Shown: piece after piece, positions 36,463 to 48,290 of the stretch
Position numbering within the stretch: position 1 is the stretch's first letter
How the letters are laid out: every line of letters begins with the position of its first letter
Origin: Strongyloides papillosus
Lineage: Eukaryota; Nematoda; Chromadorea; Rhabditida; Strongyloididae
NCBI GenBank assembly: GCA_005656395.1
Contig: SRSI01000079.1
Span: forward strand, 1,736,001 to 1,800,000
DNA: 64,000 bases
Direction: 5' to 3'
Made by a program: the position numbers and the translations under genes
The notes under the pieces: model-generated
What the model was told of the DNA's origin: nothing
The model's input: only the letters and a program-made list of their open reading frames with translations
Databases searched by the model: none

Positions 36463-37114
36463 TTTTTTTAAATAATAAATTGGAGAAGAAATCTACTAAT
36501 TATATTGTTGCGATTTGTAAGAATTATGTATCTGAAATATTCGGATTAATTTATATTTAAAAATCGCAAAAATTGTGAAATAAATAATAGTTATAATGAT
36601 TTAAAAAGATATTGTATATTTAATTGTAATTGCTTGTATATAATTTATTTCTTGTTAATTGTTAATAAAGTTACTTAGACGAACATTCTTTGAAAAATAT
36701 CACTTATTAACAAGACAATGAAAAAGTTTTTTATTTAAACTAAAGCATAACAATATTAAATTTCCAAAATAACTAAGGTAATAATTGAAGGCAAGATTTG
36801 CTTGATTTCCAACATTAGATAGACCTCAGTTCACAAAAATTTTGATTCCTGATTTCTAACCAATTTTATGTCTTTTGTTACCAATCTTATATTGTAAATA
36901 TAATTCCACACAAAAAGACATAAATTGTATACTAGTTGTATATAAATTTTCAGTAATATGAATTTCATCAACGGTATTTGAATGAGTTTGTTTCCTTTTC
37001 TAAGAGAATCAACATTCACCTCTTAGACTAGCACATGTAAATCCAAAATAACAATATTTTGGAATTCTTGAAGTGAAGTCAAAAGTTTCCTTAATTTTTG
37101 GCGTCAAATAAACT
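36463..37114. other. Intergenic between convergent MATH-BTB genes
   Basis: AT-rich spacer holding the 3' ends of the two convergent genes. A 62-codon minus frame at 36831-37019 is unconvincing. Confidence 0.45.
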
Positions 37115-38206
37115 TTATTTTGGCTTAAGAAGATCCTCAAATCTGTAAAAAATTACTCATGTAACAAATAATTAAAATATTAAAAACGTACTCTTCAAAT
37201 AAAACTTTTTTAAGATTGAGAGCTTGATATTTTTCAGAAATTTCAGCTAACATATGAACATTTTCATTAGACAACTTATCAACAAGTTCTCTTTCACACA
37301 GCAACTTCAAAGATTCTATATCGTACTTATGAGCTAAATGTAGTAGCCCTATGCTTTCATCAACACTTAGATCTTTACCAAGATTTCCACAATATATATA
37401 TTCTATCATTTTCTCAACAAATTTCTGTTTTGAATCAACAATTTTTATAACATCTTCTATTTCCTTCTTACCAGAACTACTCTTAAAAATATCCATGAAG
37501 ACAGGACTCTGAGAAGCTAATATAAATTTATGAACAAGAAATTCTCTATCCTCACAGATAATTTTGTAGTCTGATAAATCTCCTCTCTCGTACATGTCTA
37601 AAATATGTGAAATATACTTCCTATCAACGCATTCCATTTCCATATAGAAATCAATTGGTATCTCATCACGGAATATTGGATCCTGATGTTGTATCAACTT
37701 AATATCACATCCTATAATTAAGGAATCATCACTTTGTAAAATATTCTTTACAATATTCTTATCAAATGATCCTACAAACCACTTTTTTTGCTTTTCATCG
37801 TGTGTACTCCACCACATACTATCATTTATACTATATTCTCGATCTTCAACATTATTTTTAATGAAATAAATGTCATAATTAGTAACGAAATTTAACATAT
37901 CTCCAGATTTATAAGAACTTTTCATATATAAATATAAGAATACCTTTGTTTTAACGTATATTGAATTTTTACAAGGATACAAATGTAATTGAAATGTAAC
38001 ATTAGGAAAAATAATATCTTTTAATTCAGAACTCTTCAAACAAAATTCTCCATTTTTTAAAGTTAATAGGGATTCAAAATTTTCTATCTACAAAAAGGTA
38101 ATAAAGTTGATTCTAAAATGAAACTCACTTTCCATTCATGGTGTATAATTGAAGTTTTAATATTTGTAACACTTGAACTTTTATGTTTTCTTATTTTACC
38201 ACTCAT
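37115..38206 (-). CDS. MATH-BTB protein, second gene
   Basis: Three exons (38129-38206, 37192-38087, 37115-37142) with introns of 41 and 49 bp encode 333 aa. The small first and last exons are supported by clean GT-AG borders and frame. Exon 1/2 joining creates HHEWK-IENFESLL, the hallmark start of a MATH domain. The last exon adds FEDLLKPK in place of a hydrophobic read-through. The MATH region is divergent. The BTB domain is clear: LSDYKIICEDREFLVHKFIL, SQSPVFMDIF, and KMIEYIYCGNL. A BACK-like helix follows (LLCERELVDKLSNENV). It is probably a cullin-3 adaptor. Confidence 0.8.
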
Positions 38207-38460
38207 TTTTTACTAAAAATATAAAGACCGAATAATCATATGACAAATTTTTATCAGATAATTTAATACAAATTTATCATATCAATTTATGGACGAAAAT
38301 AGTTGGAGAAGTATCTATAGTCATTCAAATTGGATAATAATGGGAAATAATTTTATTAATTAAAGAAAACACGGAAATTTATATGCAAAAAACATATTAA
38401 TAATTTTTTTTTGATTATTTAATGCGGTTTGTAGTATGAAATGGTAAATTTAAAATATCA

Positions 38461-38847
38461 TCAATGGTTAATAAAATCTGGAAATATATTATCAATTTCT
38501 AAGAAAAGAGACAATAAATATGCCATATTAGTGCAAGCCTGCTTAAAAATCAAAGCATTATAAAAATCAGCACTCTGTAGAAGTATAAATACATTTTCTT
38601 TACGTAATCTATACACAAGTTTCTCCTTGTACAAATATTCAAAACCATTGATAGCATATTTTCCATTCAATTGTAATGTTTTGAATTCATTATCGATATC
38701 CAAAGTTTCGGTTAATTTTCCTTAGTATATGTACTTAATCATATCTTGAACAGTAAAAGAAATAGAATCTTCAGGAGTACGCACAGTAGCCTTATTTAAG
38801 TTACTGTAAATACTGCCGTTCTTTGCAATATTTACTTCTATAGGCAT
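38461..38847 (-). pseudogene. BTB-domain remnant with internal stop
   Basis: A minus-strand frame runs from an ATG at 38845-38847 through DSISFTVQDMIKYIY, meets TAA at 38722-38724, and continues in the same frame GKLTETLDIDNEF...KEKLVYRLRKENV to 38461. DMIKYIYxGKL followed by a helical stretch is the second half of a BTB domain plus a BACK-like part, as in the neighbouring gene. The first half of the BTB and any MATH domain are missing. It is a truncated, nonsense-broken relative. Confidence 0.65.
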
Positions 38848-39379
38848 ATTATGAAATCACTTTATAATAAAATAAATATTTATGTCTTATCGGAACTTCC
38901 TCCTTAGAATATAAAAAAGTCATTTTGTTCCTGGAATTAAATAATTAAAAGACATAATTAATAATAATTAGTAAATTTAATAATGTAATGGACTTTGAAA
39001 GTGTTAAAATCTTTCTGGTAATTTATAAAACAAAATTAAAGTTTTATTATCAAGATTAAAGATCAAACTTCAATTGTTCTTAACACCATTTCAATAGAAA
39101 TTTAAATATTCTTTAAATTTTAGTTAAAATCCAAAAAAATAATAAGATTACTCACATAAAAAGTACCATTTTTTATTTAGTACGTTTTTTATAACATATT
39201 AGAAAAATTATCATTTTAAGCTAGTGTATCTAATAAATAATAATTTATATCAATATAATTTTGTGTTAAATTCATGGTAATATTATTAAAATTAATAAAA
39301 AAAATTTTTCAATTCAAATTATACTGAAATATTAATGGTTAAATATTCATAAAAATTACCAATAAAATTATACTTATTT
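38848..39379. other. Intergenic, AT-rich
   Basis: No gene or repeat recognised. Confidence 0.5.
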
Positions 39380-40114
39380 TTGATGTTCCGTTTATCACCT
39401 TTGTCAATAGTACTACTTATCGTTCAAGCAATAGTATCAGTTGCATCATGGATTTTTGTTGTTGTTGGACCATTCTATAAAAGTCTTAACAAAGATTTTC
39501 GAAAAGTGAATCAAAAAGACTATTCACAATATTCACTGACTCACATAGGTACATGGACAGAGCATAAAGTTCCAGAAATGTTTGCACCAACATTTTTCAT
39601 CCCCATAGCCACCGTTTTTCCATTTCTTGGAATGTTGCTTATAAGAAATTGCATTAAAAAGAATTTGTCTGGAGTAGGAAAGATTATTCTTATTGCTGTT
39701 ACGATTGCTTTGTATGTTATCAATGGAATTTTAATTCATTATGGTACTAGAAATATTTCATTGAATAAGAATGATTCTATACATATTGGATGGTATATTG
39801 CTGCTAGCTTGAATTGGTTTTCTGTTATTATACTGATTCTTAGTTGTATTTCTATTTATTGGTCTGAAATACTGCATAAATATGAACATGAGTATAAAAG
39901 CGAAGTGGTTCTGCCAAATATTTCTATTTCATTAGGATCGTCCATTTCGCTTTCTAAAACACAGGAAGCAAGTATATCAAAATCTAAAATGGCAAAACCA
40001 AATTCAAATTTGGGTAAGAAATCAACTGGAAATGGAAGATCGAAACCAAGAACAAAGACTTTGCTTAAACCGAGTAGTAGATCGTCCTTTGTCAGTACTC
40101 CCAAAAAAAAGTAA
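39380..40114 (+). CDS. Four-pass membrane protein, unrecognised
   Basis: This is a single-exon 244-aa protein. Four hydrophobic segments lie at about residues 8-30, 67-88, 97-117 and 137-160. An extracellular loop after the first contains YSQYSLTHIGTWTE. The tail (about 165-244) is rich in Ser, Lys and Arg, with no hydrophobics. The four-helix layout with a GTW in the first loop recalls claudin/Clc-like tetraspan proteins, but the W-GLW-C signature is absent. It is a likely real gene on length and composition; the function is unknown. The second methionine (39383) could be the start. Confidence 0.6.
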   Translation: MMFRLSPLSIVLLIVQAIVSVASWIFVVVGPFYKSLNKDFRKVNQKDYSQYSLTHIGTWTEHKVPEMFAPTFFIPIATVFPFLGMLLIRNCIKKNLSGVGKIILIAVTIALYVINGILIHYGTRNISLNKNDSIHIGWYIAASLNWFSVIILILSCISIYWSEILHKYEHEYKSEVVLPNISISLGSSISLSKTQEASISKSKMAKPNSNLGKKSTGNGRSKPRTKTLLKPSSRSSFVSTPKKK

Positions 40115-40332
40115 AATGATTAATAAGATGGATTACGTATAATATTTTAATGTTGATCTTAGTAACAGAAAATATAATTTTAAGTAAATAATAAATTTAA
40201 AAACATAAAACTTTAGTGAATAAAAATTGTTCCATTTATTTAATGCAAAACCATAATACATAAATTTATAAATTATGAATAAACTATTAAAAAATTTTTG
40301 TGTTATTTAAATTAAGAAAATAAGATTAATAT

Positions 40333-41634
40333 TTACAAAGAACTTTTGCAATTTTCCACCACTACTGATCTTCTTCTAAAATTCATAGTATTGGATGCTT
40401 TTGCTTTAACATTAATAAGTTTTATTTGAGTTTTAGGAGATATACCGAAGATGATTCTTTTAACTTCTCTTCTAATGGTTTCACTTGTTACAAATAACAT
40501 CCAGCATTTGGAGAGTGATGTTAAATCATAAAAAACAGAAATAACCATGCAATTAATTCTGAAACTTTGCCAATTCTTTGTTTGAGCAAAATGGGTAGAT
40601 AATTGCTGGAGATAAGAAAAAAAATTACTACCATTTATTTAAGTTGTTAAAAAAACTTACTGAACAAATACCAAACAAAAGTCCGAAGAAGAAAGAGAAT
40701 ATAGAACATAACAACATATTTCTTTCGCTTTTTGTTTTATTTATCTCATAAGTCGAAGGTGTGTTTTTAGAATCTTTTTTCGGATTTCTAAAAAGTGCCA
40801 AAAAGCCTTTCTCTTTAACGAGATATGCTAATGAAGCAAAATTAAGTAAGAAGGAAATGGAAGATGAACCAAATGAGAATACAGTAATGACAACAGACTT
40901 ATTATAAAAAACACAGTTATTTTCTTTAGTTGTAATATTATAACCTCCCTCTCCATTATCATCCCATAAAAGTCTATAGACAGTTAAATTACAAAGATAC
41001 GGCCATGAAAAGATTAAAGGAAATAAATATATTATAATAACAGCAATGGGTAATAAATATTTCCAGAACTATAAATAAATTTAATAACAATGATAAATGA
41101 CGTAGTTATTAGAAAAATGATAAATTAAACTTACTCTGTCATAGTAAAAATGAAGGTAAATAGCAGTAAATCTATTTAAAGCCAAAAAAACAACTCCGAT
41201 GTACTGAGAGAAAAGTGTTGTGTAACAAATGAAGTTGACAATCCTAATATCAACTTGATCAATGCGTAATTTCTCAAAAAATGTATTAAATACCCCATAA
41301 TTCGGTAATCTATTTGAGGCATTTGAATTTAAGTATGATATAAAATCCTATAACGTCAATGAAATATCAATGACTACCATATACTGATCAATGACATATT
41401 TACAATACAGAGGCATAGTGAAGGGAACAACGACAAGGAGACAGACACTACAGAAATCCAATGTAAAAAACGTACCACAACAAGAATATAAAATTGTAAT
41501 TGATAATAAGCTGATTTTAAATCTGAATGTTTTTTAGAAAACAATATGATATACATTACCAGTATCATTAAAATATATGATGGTATACCATATATATAAT
41601 AAATACACACCAATATCAATTGTAAAGTGTACAT
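40333..41634 (-). CDS. Serpentine 7TM receptor (Srg/Srv-like)
   Basis: Four exons (41476-41634, 41135-41347, 40661-41068, 40333-40605) with phase-0 introns of 128, 66 and 55 bp give 350 aa. Hydrophobic helices are visible throughout. ALNRFTAIYLHFYYDRFW at the end of TM3 matches the NRxTAI...W motif of the nematode Srg superfamily. Near the C-terminus YDLTSLSKCWML then SETIRREV matches the TM7 and Arg-containing end of the same families. It is likely a chemosensory GPCR. All internal splice borders are canonical (GTACGT or GTAAGT donors), and joining the exons keeps one frame. Confidence 0.75.
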
Positions 41635-42351
41635 GATAGATAGTTTTTAATAAAATATGAATTTTTAATTTTTTTAGATACCAATATCCTTGGAAATTAG
41701 TGAAATGCTGGTGTTAGAATATTCGTTATATATTATATTCACTATATGTGTACCCATTTATAAACCTATCCACCTATAAGTTAGGGTAATATTTAATTTT
41801 CCAAATATATTTTAAATTATATATAATAATTAATAACTGTACTTAATTAAGAAAATTTATATCTGTCACATTCTTGGCATAAAAAAATGTAAAACCAATT
41901 AATACGCTTATTCCTAGGTAATGTAATTACTTAAAGATTATAAATCCGGAAAAGAGGTAGTAATTAATTGATAAAAATTACAAAAACTAAACTTCTATTA
42001 ATGATAAAAAAGTAAATAGGTATATTCTGAAGTGAATAATTAAAACTAATATTTTTAAAATGTAATTATCTTTCTGTTTAATTAATAATTACAACTTTTT
42101 TTACCAGCATTACGATATAATGTGCATTATATTTAATAAAACTATAGGTCCCCCACAAATTCGGTAGGAGATTAATTTTGCATTTTGAAGTAAACCGATT
42201 ACTTTTTAATGGTTCTCAGTACATGATACTGCATTAAATTTTTAATAAATTATCCCTTTTTTCCATAGTTGTCAAAGGATATTATATAATTGATAATATT
42301 TCATGTTCATCGTTTAATAATCATAATCATTGTTATAATATTATCCTTGAT
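41635..42351. other. Divergent promoter region
   Basis: AT-rich spacer between the receptor gene (minus) and the thrombospondin-repeat gene (plus). No gene is seen. Confidence 0.45.
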
Positions 42352-44360
42352 ATGTATATTAAAATTGTTTTTCTGATACTCGTTACTATATCACTTCAAA
42401 CAACGTTATCTTGTAAGTTTTTTCATCATAATAAAAATAAAAAAGTTTAACACATAAAAAAAACTCATTATTTTTTATGTCTTTTTTTCTCCAGGTCCAT
42501 ATTATCCAATATTATACGGTGTTAATACCCAACAACCTTTGGGATATACGGCAAAACAATTCATACGAGACAGTAGTGATTGTCGTGAAGCTTGTTTAAC
42601 AGAAACTAACTTTAATTGCACAGCTTTCTTGTGGCCAGGATACCCGGGACATTGTTATTTATTTGATAAAGTTAATTTATCACTACAAATATTTAAAGAT
42701 TCTGGAGCTTATATTTTGTATGTTCAAAGTTGTAGTGATGTCGTCCCATCCATAGGATATTGTGAATTTACTGTTAATCAAACTGGTGTTTCATATGCCA
42801 CTGATGTTGCACCTGAATCACCTGGTGCCACAACAGAAGAATCATGTTTTCAATTTTGCATCAATCAGTATAATGGTTTTAATTATGAAGCATTTATTGT
42901 TAACCCAACTGGTGTATCCACTTGTAATCTCTATCAAGAAATCCCACAAAATATGTCCACTGGACCGAATAATTTATGGACGAAAAATTGCCGTCCCCCT
43001 CCAAGTATGAAACAATAAAAATTATTTTATTTATCCTTTTTTATTTTTATAGAAAATTGTGAATATACAGATTGGAGCGAGTGGGGATCATGTTCTGCAA
43101 CATGTGATGGAATCAAAGTAAAAACAAGAGATGTCAAACAAGAGGGAGACAAAGATGGAGTTCCATGCTTAGATAGTGAAAAATCATTAACTCAAAATTG
43201 TAGTGTTGTAAGAATGCTTGTTAAAAAATTATTTATGCTTTTATTTTTTAATTATAGTCTTGTGATTCAATATGTACCTATGGAAATTGGAGCGCCTGGA
43301 GCACATGTGATGCCAATTGTACACAAACTTCAGAAAGAGAATTACTAACAGGAATGGTAGAAGAATGTGATACAGAAGAGGAACCTTTAATGAGATTTCA
43401 AGATTGTACAGGTGGAGATTGCCCACCACCACCAACAACAACGACAATTGTCGTTACCACTGAAACTACAACGTTAGTTACAACAACTGTACAACCAACA
43501 ACAACGGCTCCAAAAACATCGCCCCCAACAACATTGCCACCAACAACATTGCCTCCAACAACAACATTACCACCATGTATCTATGGAAATTGGTCAGAAT
43601 GGAGTGAGTGTGATGAAAACTGTACACAATCCAGAGAAAGACCCTTACTTTCTGGATTTGAAGATTATTGTGTGACAGTCAATGATACCCTTGTAGAAAT
43701 CGAAGAATGTTCAGGAGGGCTGTGTCCACCAGAGGTAACAACAGTTGATCCAGCCATAGTTCCTGAGGAAGGTTGTCGTATTGATAATATAGATTCCAAC
43801 TCTCGTCCATCAACCAAATTCAGAGCTGTTGGTAAGCAAGCAAGTTGTGCAGCTAGATGTAAATCAGAAGCCAAATTTTCTTGTCAAGCCTATATAACAG
43901 CAGGTCCTGGAACAGCATGCTTATTGTTCGGTGATGTAACTAAACCAGTTATGCAGGTGTCTAATTCTGTATACTACATGCAGGATATAAATTGTGTTGC
44001 AGGAAGTAAGTTTTCTAAAATATATTTAAATTTAATTGTAAAACTTTAGAAACACCAGATACATCAATATGTGTATGGGAAAAAACAGATAAAAAGGTAA
44101 ATGGTACAGGAGGACCATCTCCTGTAGGGGGAGGAACAGCATACCGTTACTACACCATGGATGAGAATCATTGCGAGCAGTTGTGTAACATGAATCATCC
44201 AATGTTTAGACCACAACCATGTAGTGCATGGGTCTATGATGGAGCAGCAGGTTTTATGAAGTACTCACCTAATTGTTATCTTTATCCACCACTGACAGAA
44301 AGTGACATTGGTTCCTTTGAAAGTGGTTCCGGTGATTTATACATTAAAAAATGTCCTTAA
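42352..44360 (+). CDS. Secreted thrombospondin type-1 repeat protein with PAN/apple-like Cys domains
   Basis: Five exons (42352-42412, 42495-43004, 43053-43207, 43258-44005, 44050-44360) give 594 aa. The first exon encodes a signal peptide (IKIVFLILVTISLQTTLS). Cys-rich PAN/apple-like modules follow (DCREACLTETNFNCTAFLW, SCFQFCINQYNGFNYEAF). Three TSP1-type repeats come next: YTDWSEWGSCSATC, YGNWSAWSTCDANCTQ and YGNWSEWSECDENCTQ, with a Thr/Pro-rich linker between the second and third. Two more apple-like modules (ASCAARCKSEAKFSCQAY, HCEQLCNMNHP) end the protein. It is an extracellular or cuticle/matrix protein; the partner is unknown. The TSP1 repeats lack the usual SxTCGxG core, so they are divergent. 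Confidence 0.75.
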
Positions 44361-44989
44361 TTCCTTTAACACATATTAAAAAGTTTTCATAGTTAATCTA
44401 TAAATAAAACATTACCAACTTCAATAACTTTAATTGTATTGTTAAAAACTTATTTTTATTTATTTTGAAATATGTTAATGAGGAGATAGAATCTAGTTAA
44501 TATTAAAGCACGTTTGCATGAATACTCCAATATCACTATCTCCCACTTCCATGACCAAACAGATATACACACATTCTTAAGTATTTGTGCCAACATTAGT
44601 AGACATTCATTTACGATGTTAATTTGCATTTAACACAGGAACACTATCTCCATACCCACTTTACTACTTGTCTATGACGCACCTTCATTGTATGTAGCTA
44701 AGAAACTTTTTCAGTGGTCAGATATGGTTTAACTCTTCAAGAGTCGTAACACAAATTCACGTAAGCAAATTAAATATATAAAATTTAACTAGCAGTATAA
44801 CGAGAAAGTATGCATTTAATACTACCTTTTAAACTTGTTTGCTACGGAAATCTGCTCACCTCTTTGGATTTACTGAAAAAAATATTAGTACATAGAAGTG
44901 TTACCTTTAGATTAATTGAAAAACATTCTTATGGAAATAGTGCAATCTCCATAATGAATTACAGGCGTATTAGAAGACATTAAATTAAC

Positions 44990-45040
44990 GGGAGTATGTA
45001 CACTGGCTTTATTTAAAAAGAAGCTAGTATGGATATTCCC
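44990..45040. repeat. 51-bp palindromic repeat, copy 1
   Basis: GGGAGTATGTACACTGGCTT, then an AT spacer, then the imperfect reverse complement ending ATATTCCC. The arms are about 22 bp around an ATTTAAA-type centre. Related copies lie at 45521-45570 and 45682-45731. Confidence 0.65.
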
Positions 45041-45520
45041 GGTTAAACATTTGACATGCAAGTTTATCTAAATTTTTTTCCCATTTTATTATGACCACGA
45101 AAATGATTAAATTCGATATTTCCATCTTTATCAATCAATTCTTCATTCCAAAATAGGTCCTTACTATATTATACAAAATGGAAACATGTTGATCCATTGA
45201 GATAGAAATCTTTTTGTATTTTTTTAAATCACCATTTTCAAATTTGAGTGAGAAATTTCGATAAAACACTTCATGTTTATAATTTTTTTCAACTTGTAGC
45301 TACCCAGAAAGTTGTAACTTTTTTTTTTCAATTTCAAATACCACTATACACTTTTCCAAGATGAACTCGTCGTTTCGCTCCATCATACTATCTCAAGAGC
45401 GTCATCCTGCAAAATATGCTTTCACCCAAAAGACTCCCGTCTTAACACAAGTTTGTAGTAAACAAAATCTTGTGTAGGTGTCTTTTTTTGTTTCTACTTT
45501 TTAGACTATTCTATATTTTA

Positions 45521-45570
45521 GGAGTACATAAACTAGCCTCATCTAAAAAGAGGCTAGTGTGCATACTCCC
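45521..45570. repeat. 51-bp palindromic repeat, copy 2
   Basis: GGAGTACATAAACTAGCCTC, centre ATCTAAAAA, then GAGGCTAGTGTGCATACTCC. The arms pair with few mismatches. Confidence 0.65.
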
Positions 45571-45681
45571 CATAGTAAAACTAATACACTCTCCGAGGAT
45601 CACGAAGACTACCTAATTTTCCCATCCAACTGTGTACCCCATTTTTGTTGGATCTATTGAAATAGCCGCTTTAATGGCAGC

Positions 45682-45731
45682 TCCAATCCACACTAGTCTC
45701 TTTTTAAATGAGGCTAGTGCACATACTTCCC
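45682..45731. repeat. 51-bp palindromic repeat, copy 3
   Basis: The left arm is degraded (ATCCACACTAGTCTC). The centre is TTTTTAAAT and the right arm is GAGGCTAGTGCACATACTTC. It has the same consensus as the other two copies. Confidence 0.6.
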
Positions 45732-47277
45732 AATTAGCAATATTAACAGCTTTTCTAAATCATTTTGATATAACATTTAGATATAATATTTTTGTAAAGA
45801 GATTATTTTTGGTTTGAAAAATTCAAACAAATATCATTATTGATTCTATAAAAACATTAATTAGTCTGTACTTCAAATTTAAAATTTCAAAAATTATCTT
45901 TGTCATAAAACGATTGATTTCTCTTGAGAAAATGTCACTGCATTTCTAAATTAATGTCCTTTATTTCTAATGAAATAAGTGTTGGTAAATCTATTGGTGA
46001 TGGAAGTTAAAAAAAATTCTTAGCTTTTTAGGGAATTTATTTAATACTTAAGTTTAACCAAGAACGTTAAGATCCCAGTTAGCAAATAAAACTAAAAAAT
46101 CTCTCCAAGGTATATAATTTTCTAACAAAAATTATTATATTTTTAGAGTTTCTTCGATACGCATAAGAACAGTCCAACAAAGTTTCATTGTGAAAAATGC
46201 AACGTGATATTAGGTAATAATACGATAAAAATAAAGATTACTGAACGTAAAAAGAAGTTATGTGAAATAATGTAAATATGTCTTATATTTTAACTTTAAC
46301 GCAAGATTCAAGAATAAAAAATGTTTTGGGATTAAAGTGATAACAAAAAAAGATATAAAAATCACATAATGTGAAGTCAAGAGTTAGTAGTGTTAAACCA
46401 AAGAAGAAAGTTACGAAACTTTAGATGATGACTAGTAATGAGATAACTTAAAAGTTCATTTGATTTTTCATTTAGATGGTACCAATGTTAATTCTGCTAA
46501 AAAATAATTGAATAAATGAATTATTAATATTTAATAATCTAAATATATATTAAAATGTTGCATATTTATCAGCTTCAAAAGTATATGTTTCAATACCAAA
46601 TATTAACCTTAAATAAAATGTCAATTTCACACTATTGAAAGAATTTTTTATGAATGTTGATAAAAATAATATAAGTGAAAATAATGCACCAACATATGTT
46701 ATTATAAGAATAATAACTAATAGTTTATTTATATACTAAAAAAATATATTTCTAGGTTTATGATAATAACTTAGATGTAGAATATTATATACTAGTTATA
46801 AATAATGCATACAAAGCAAAAATTTTGATATAATTATAAATATAAAATTATTCTTAGTAAGAAGTATCTGTAACACCGATTGCTTTTAAATAACTTGTTA
46901 TTTTCAACTTCTTTCCAGAAACAAACCTCCAACACTATGAGTTACTGTAAATATAATCGATATACTCCGAAAAAATGGTAATGCATCAAATATCTATTTT
47001 CTGAGTGATAAGAAAACGCTTTAAATCTTACAGAAAAATTATCATTTTTATCGGTACTATAAATCTATTAAAAATATTGGTGAATAAAATATGATACAAC
47101 TTACATTCGATATAATTTTTAATAAAACAGTTAGATAGCTTAATAAAATTCTTGATAAATATAATGATTGCTCATGTTTACCATTAAATGAAAAATTTTT
47201 AAACTCTTAGAAATAATATATAAATGGAATAATCCAATATTTATCACTATTCCAAGCATCCTCTGAAGTATTTAAAA

Positions 47278-47524
47278 TTAAAATGTATATTTTGTCGAAA
47301 TTCTGCTTATTCTATCTATGTGAAGACCAACAACTTGTTCCAGTGAGACTTGATTACCGTCTATTGCTAAAACATTTCCTTTTTTATTAATAAGACCAAT
47401 GGATTTTCCCACTCTTTTTACATAAACAAATTTATCATATAATTTTTGAAATTTGTTATGTATCTTAAAAAATGTTTTTGTTGAATAGTTATCAAATTCT
47501 TCATAATATATAGAAGCAATTTTT
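47278..47524 (-). pseudogene. Unrecognised coding remnant
   Basis: A minus-strand frame of about 82 codons without ATG reads like protein: EEFDNYSTKTFFKIHNKF, then KRVGKSIGLINKKGNVLAID and EQVVGLHIDRISRI. It ends with TAA at 47278-47280. An upstream stop closes the frame at the other side, and no splice acceptor fits. I do not recognise the family. It is probably a gene fragment or part of an old mobile element. Confidence 0.25.
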
Positions 47525-47874
47525 TAACTTGTCAAAAAAAGTTTATTTCTGCATTTAAGTAAAAATAACAGTGTCTTCTGTTATAATGCATTACTAACTA
47601 CTTTTATTTCTCGATAATCTTTGCAGTTTAATATGAACAATCTTTTTGAAACATCATCCTATAACATGTACTTTTTTACCTGGGCTCCGTAAGATAAAGT
47701 TTGACTTCTGTAACGAAAGTTTCTACAATTGTTTGATGATTTATCTTTTTGACGCGTTTTAAAGTCAACACTTATTGTATATTCTATTACTGTATTTTTT
47801 TGTTGTCTAAATAATTTTTTTTGATTTTCCGATAATTCTTGTCATCAATTATAAACTTTTTTCTTTTTTAGATA

Positions 47875-47911
47875 ACCAGACGTGACCTGCCGAAGGCAGG
47901 TCTAAGGCTGG
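47875..47911 (+). mobile_element. Helitron-like 3' terminus, copy 2
   Basis: This is a plus-strand copy of the element end at 279-315. It includes the perfect hairpin ACCTGCC-GAA-GGCAGGT, then CTAAGG and CTGG followed by T, the CTRR-T ending of Helitrons. No Rep/helicase frame is seen upstream, so this would be a non-autonomous copy. Confidence 0.6.
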
Positions 47912-47949
47912 TTTTATAAAAATATTTATAATTTAAAAATTAAAAATTT

Positions 47950-48250
47950 ATGATGGCAGGTCAAACAGGAGTGACACAAAAACAAAAAAGAATTCAAAGT
48001 AAGTAACATAAAAAAATATAATAAATTTATTCCAGAAATGTTTGAAAATTTGCGTATCAGTGAGAAAGGGAAGACGGATCAGGAGCTTCTCAAAATAGCC
48101 GAGGAGAGATACCGCGAGCAAAAAAGAGAAAAGAATAGAAAAAGAAAGGAAAAAATAAAAGAGAAGAAGAATAAGTCCAAAAAAGATGGATGGAAGAACA
48201 AAAAAGGGGAAGACCCCACGCCCGCTCCCCATCTTCAACATAAACTATAA
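47950..48250 (+). CDS. Small basic protein, copy 2
   Basis: Exons 47950-47998 and 48036-48250 flank a 37-bp intron (GTAAGT...ATTCCAG), giving 87 aa. It starts MMAGQTGVTQKQKRIQ; exon 2 reads KMFENLRISEKGKTDQELLK, followed by a highly charged Lys/Arg/Glu helix (REQKREKNRKRKEKIK). The composition suggests a nuclear, nucleic-acid-binding or coiled-coil protein. The 3' sequence in another frame (to 48290) encodes NYNGNIGKIVTIHKK and is conserved in the broken copy at 7547-7887. A small indel may therefore have altered the native C-terminus here too. The gene sits between a Helitron-like end and a tandem-repeat array, so it may be element-borne. Confidence 0.45.
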
Positions 48251-48290
48251 TGGTAACATAGGAAAAATTGTTACGATTCATAAAAAATAA

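Larger units (their letters stand above)
44361..47874. other. Gene-poor repeat region
   Basis: 3.5 kb without a confident gene. It holds three copies of a 51-bp palindrome (44990-45731), a 42-codon plus-strand stretch near 46145-46275 with FHCEKCNVILG (two Cys spaced as in a zinc finger), a minus-strand remnant at 47278-47524, and the upstream side of a Helitron-like 3' end. Confidence 0.45.

Noticed and set aside
44361..47874. A complete hidden gene in the 3.5-kb gap
   Set aside because: Only short disconnected frames are present, and no chain of splice sites joins them into a continuous reading frame.
48038..48281. Minus-strand frames of 63-97 codons opposite the small basic gene
   Set aside because: They are Phe/Leu/Ser-rich shadows of the Lys/Glu-rich coding strand.
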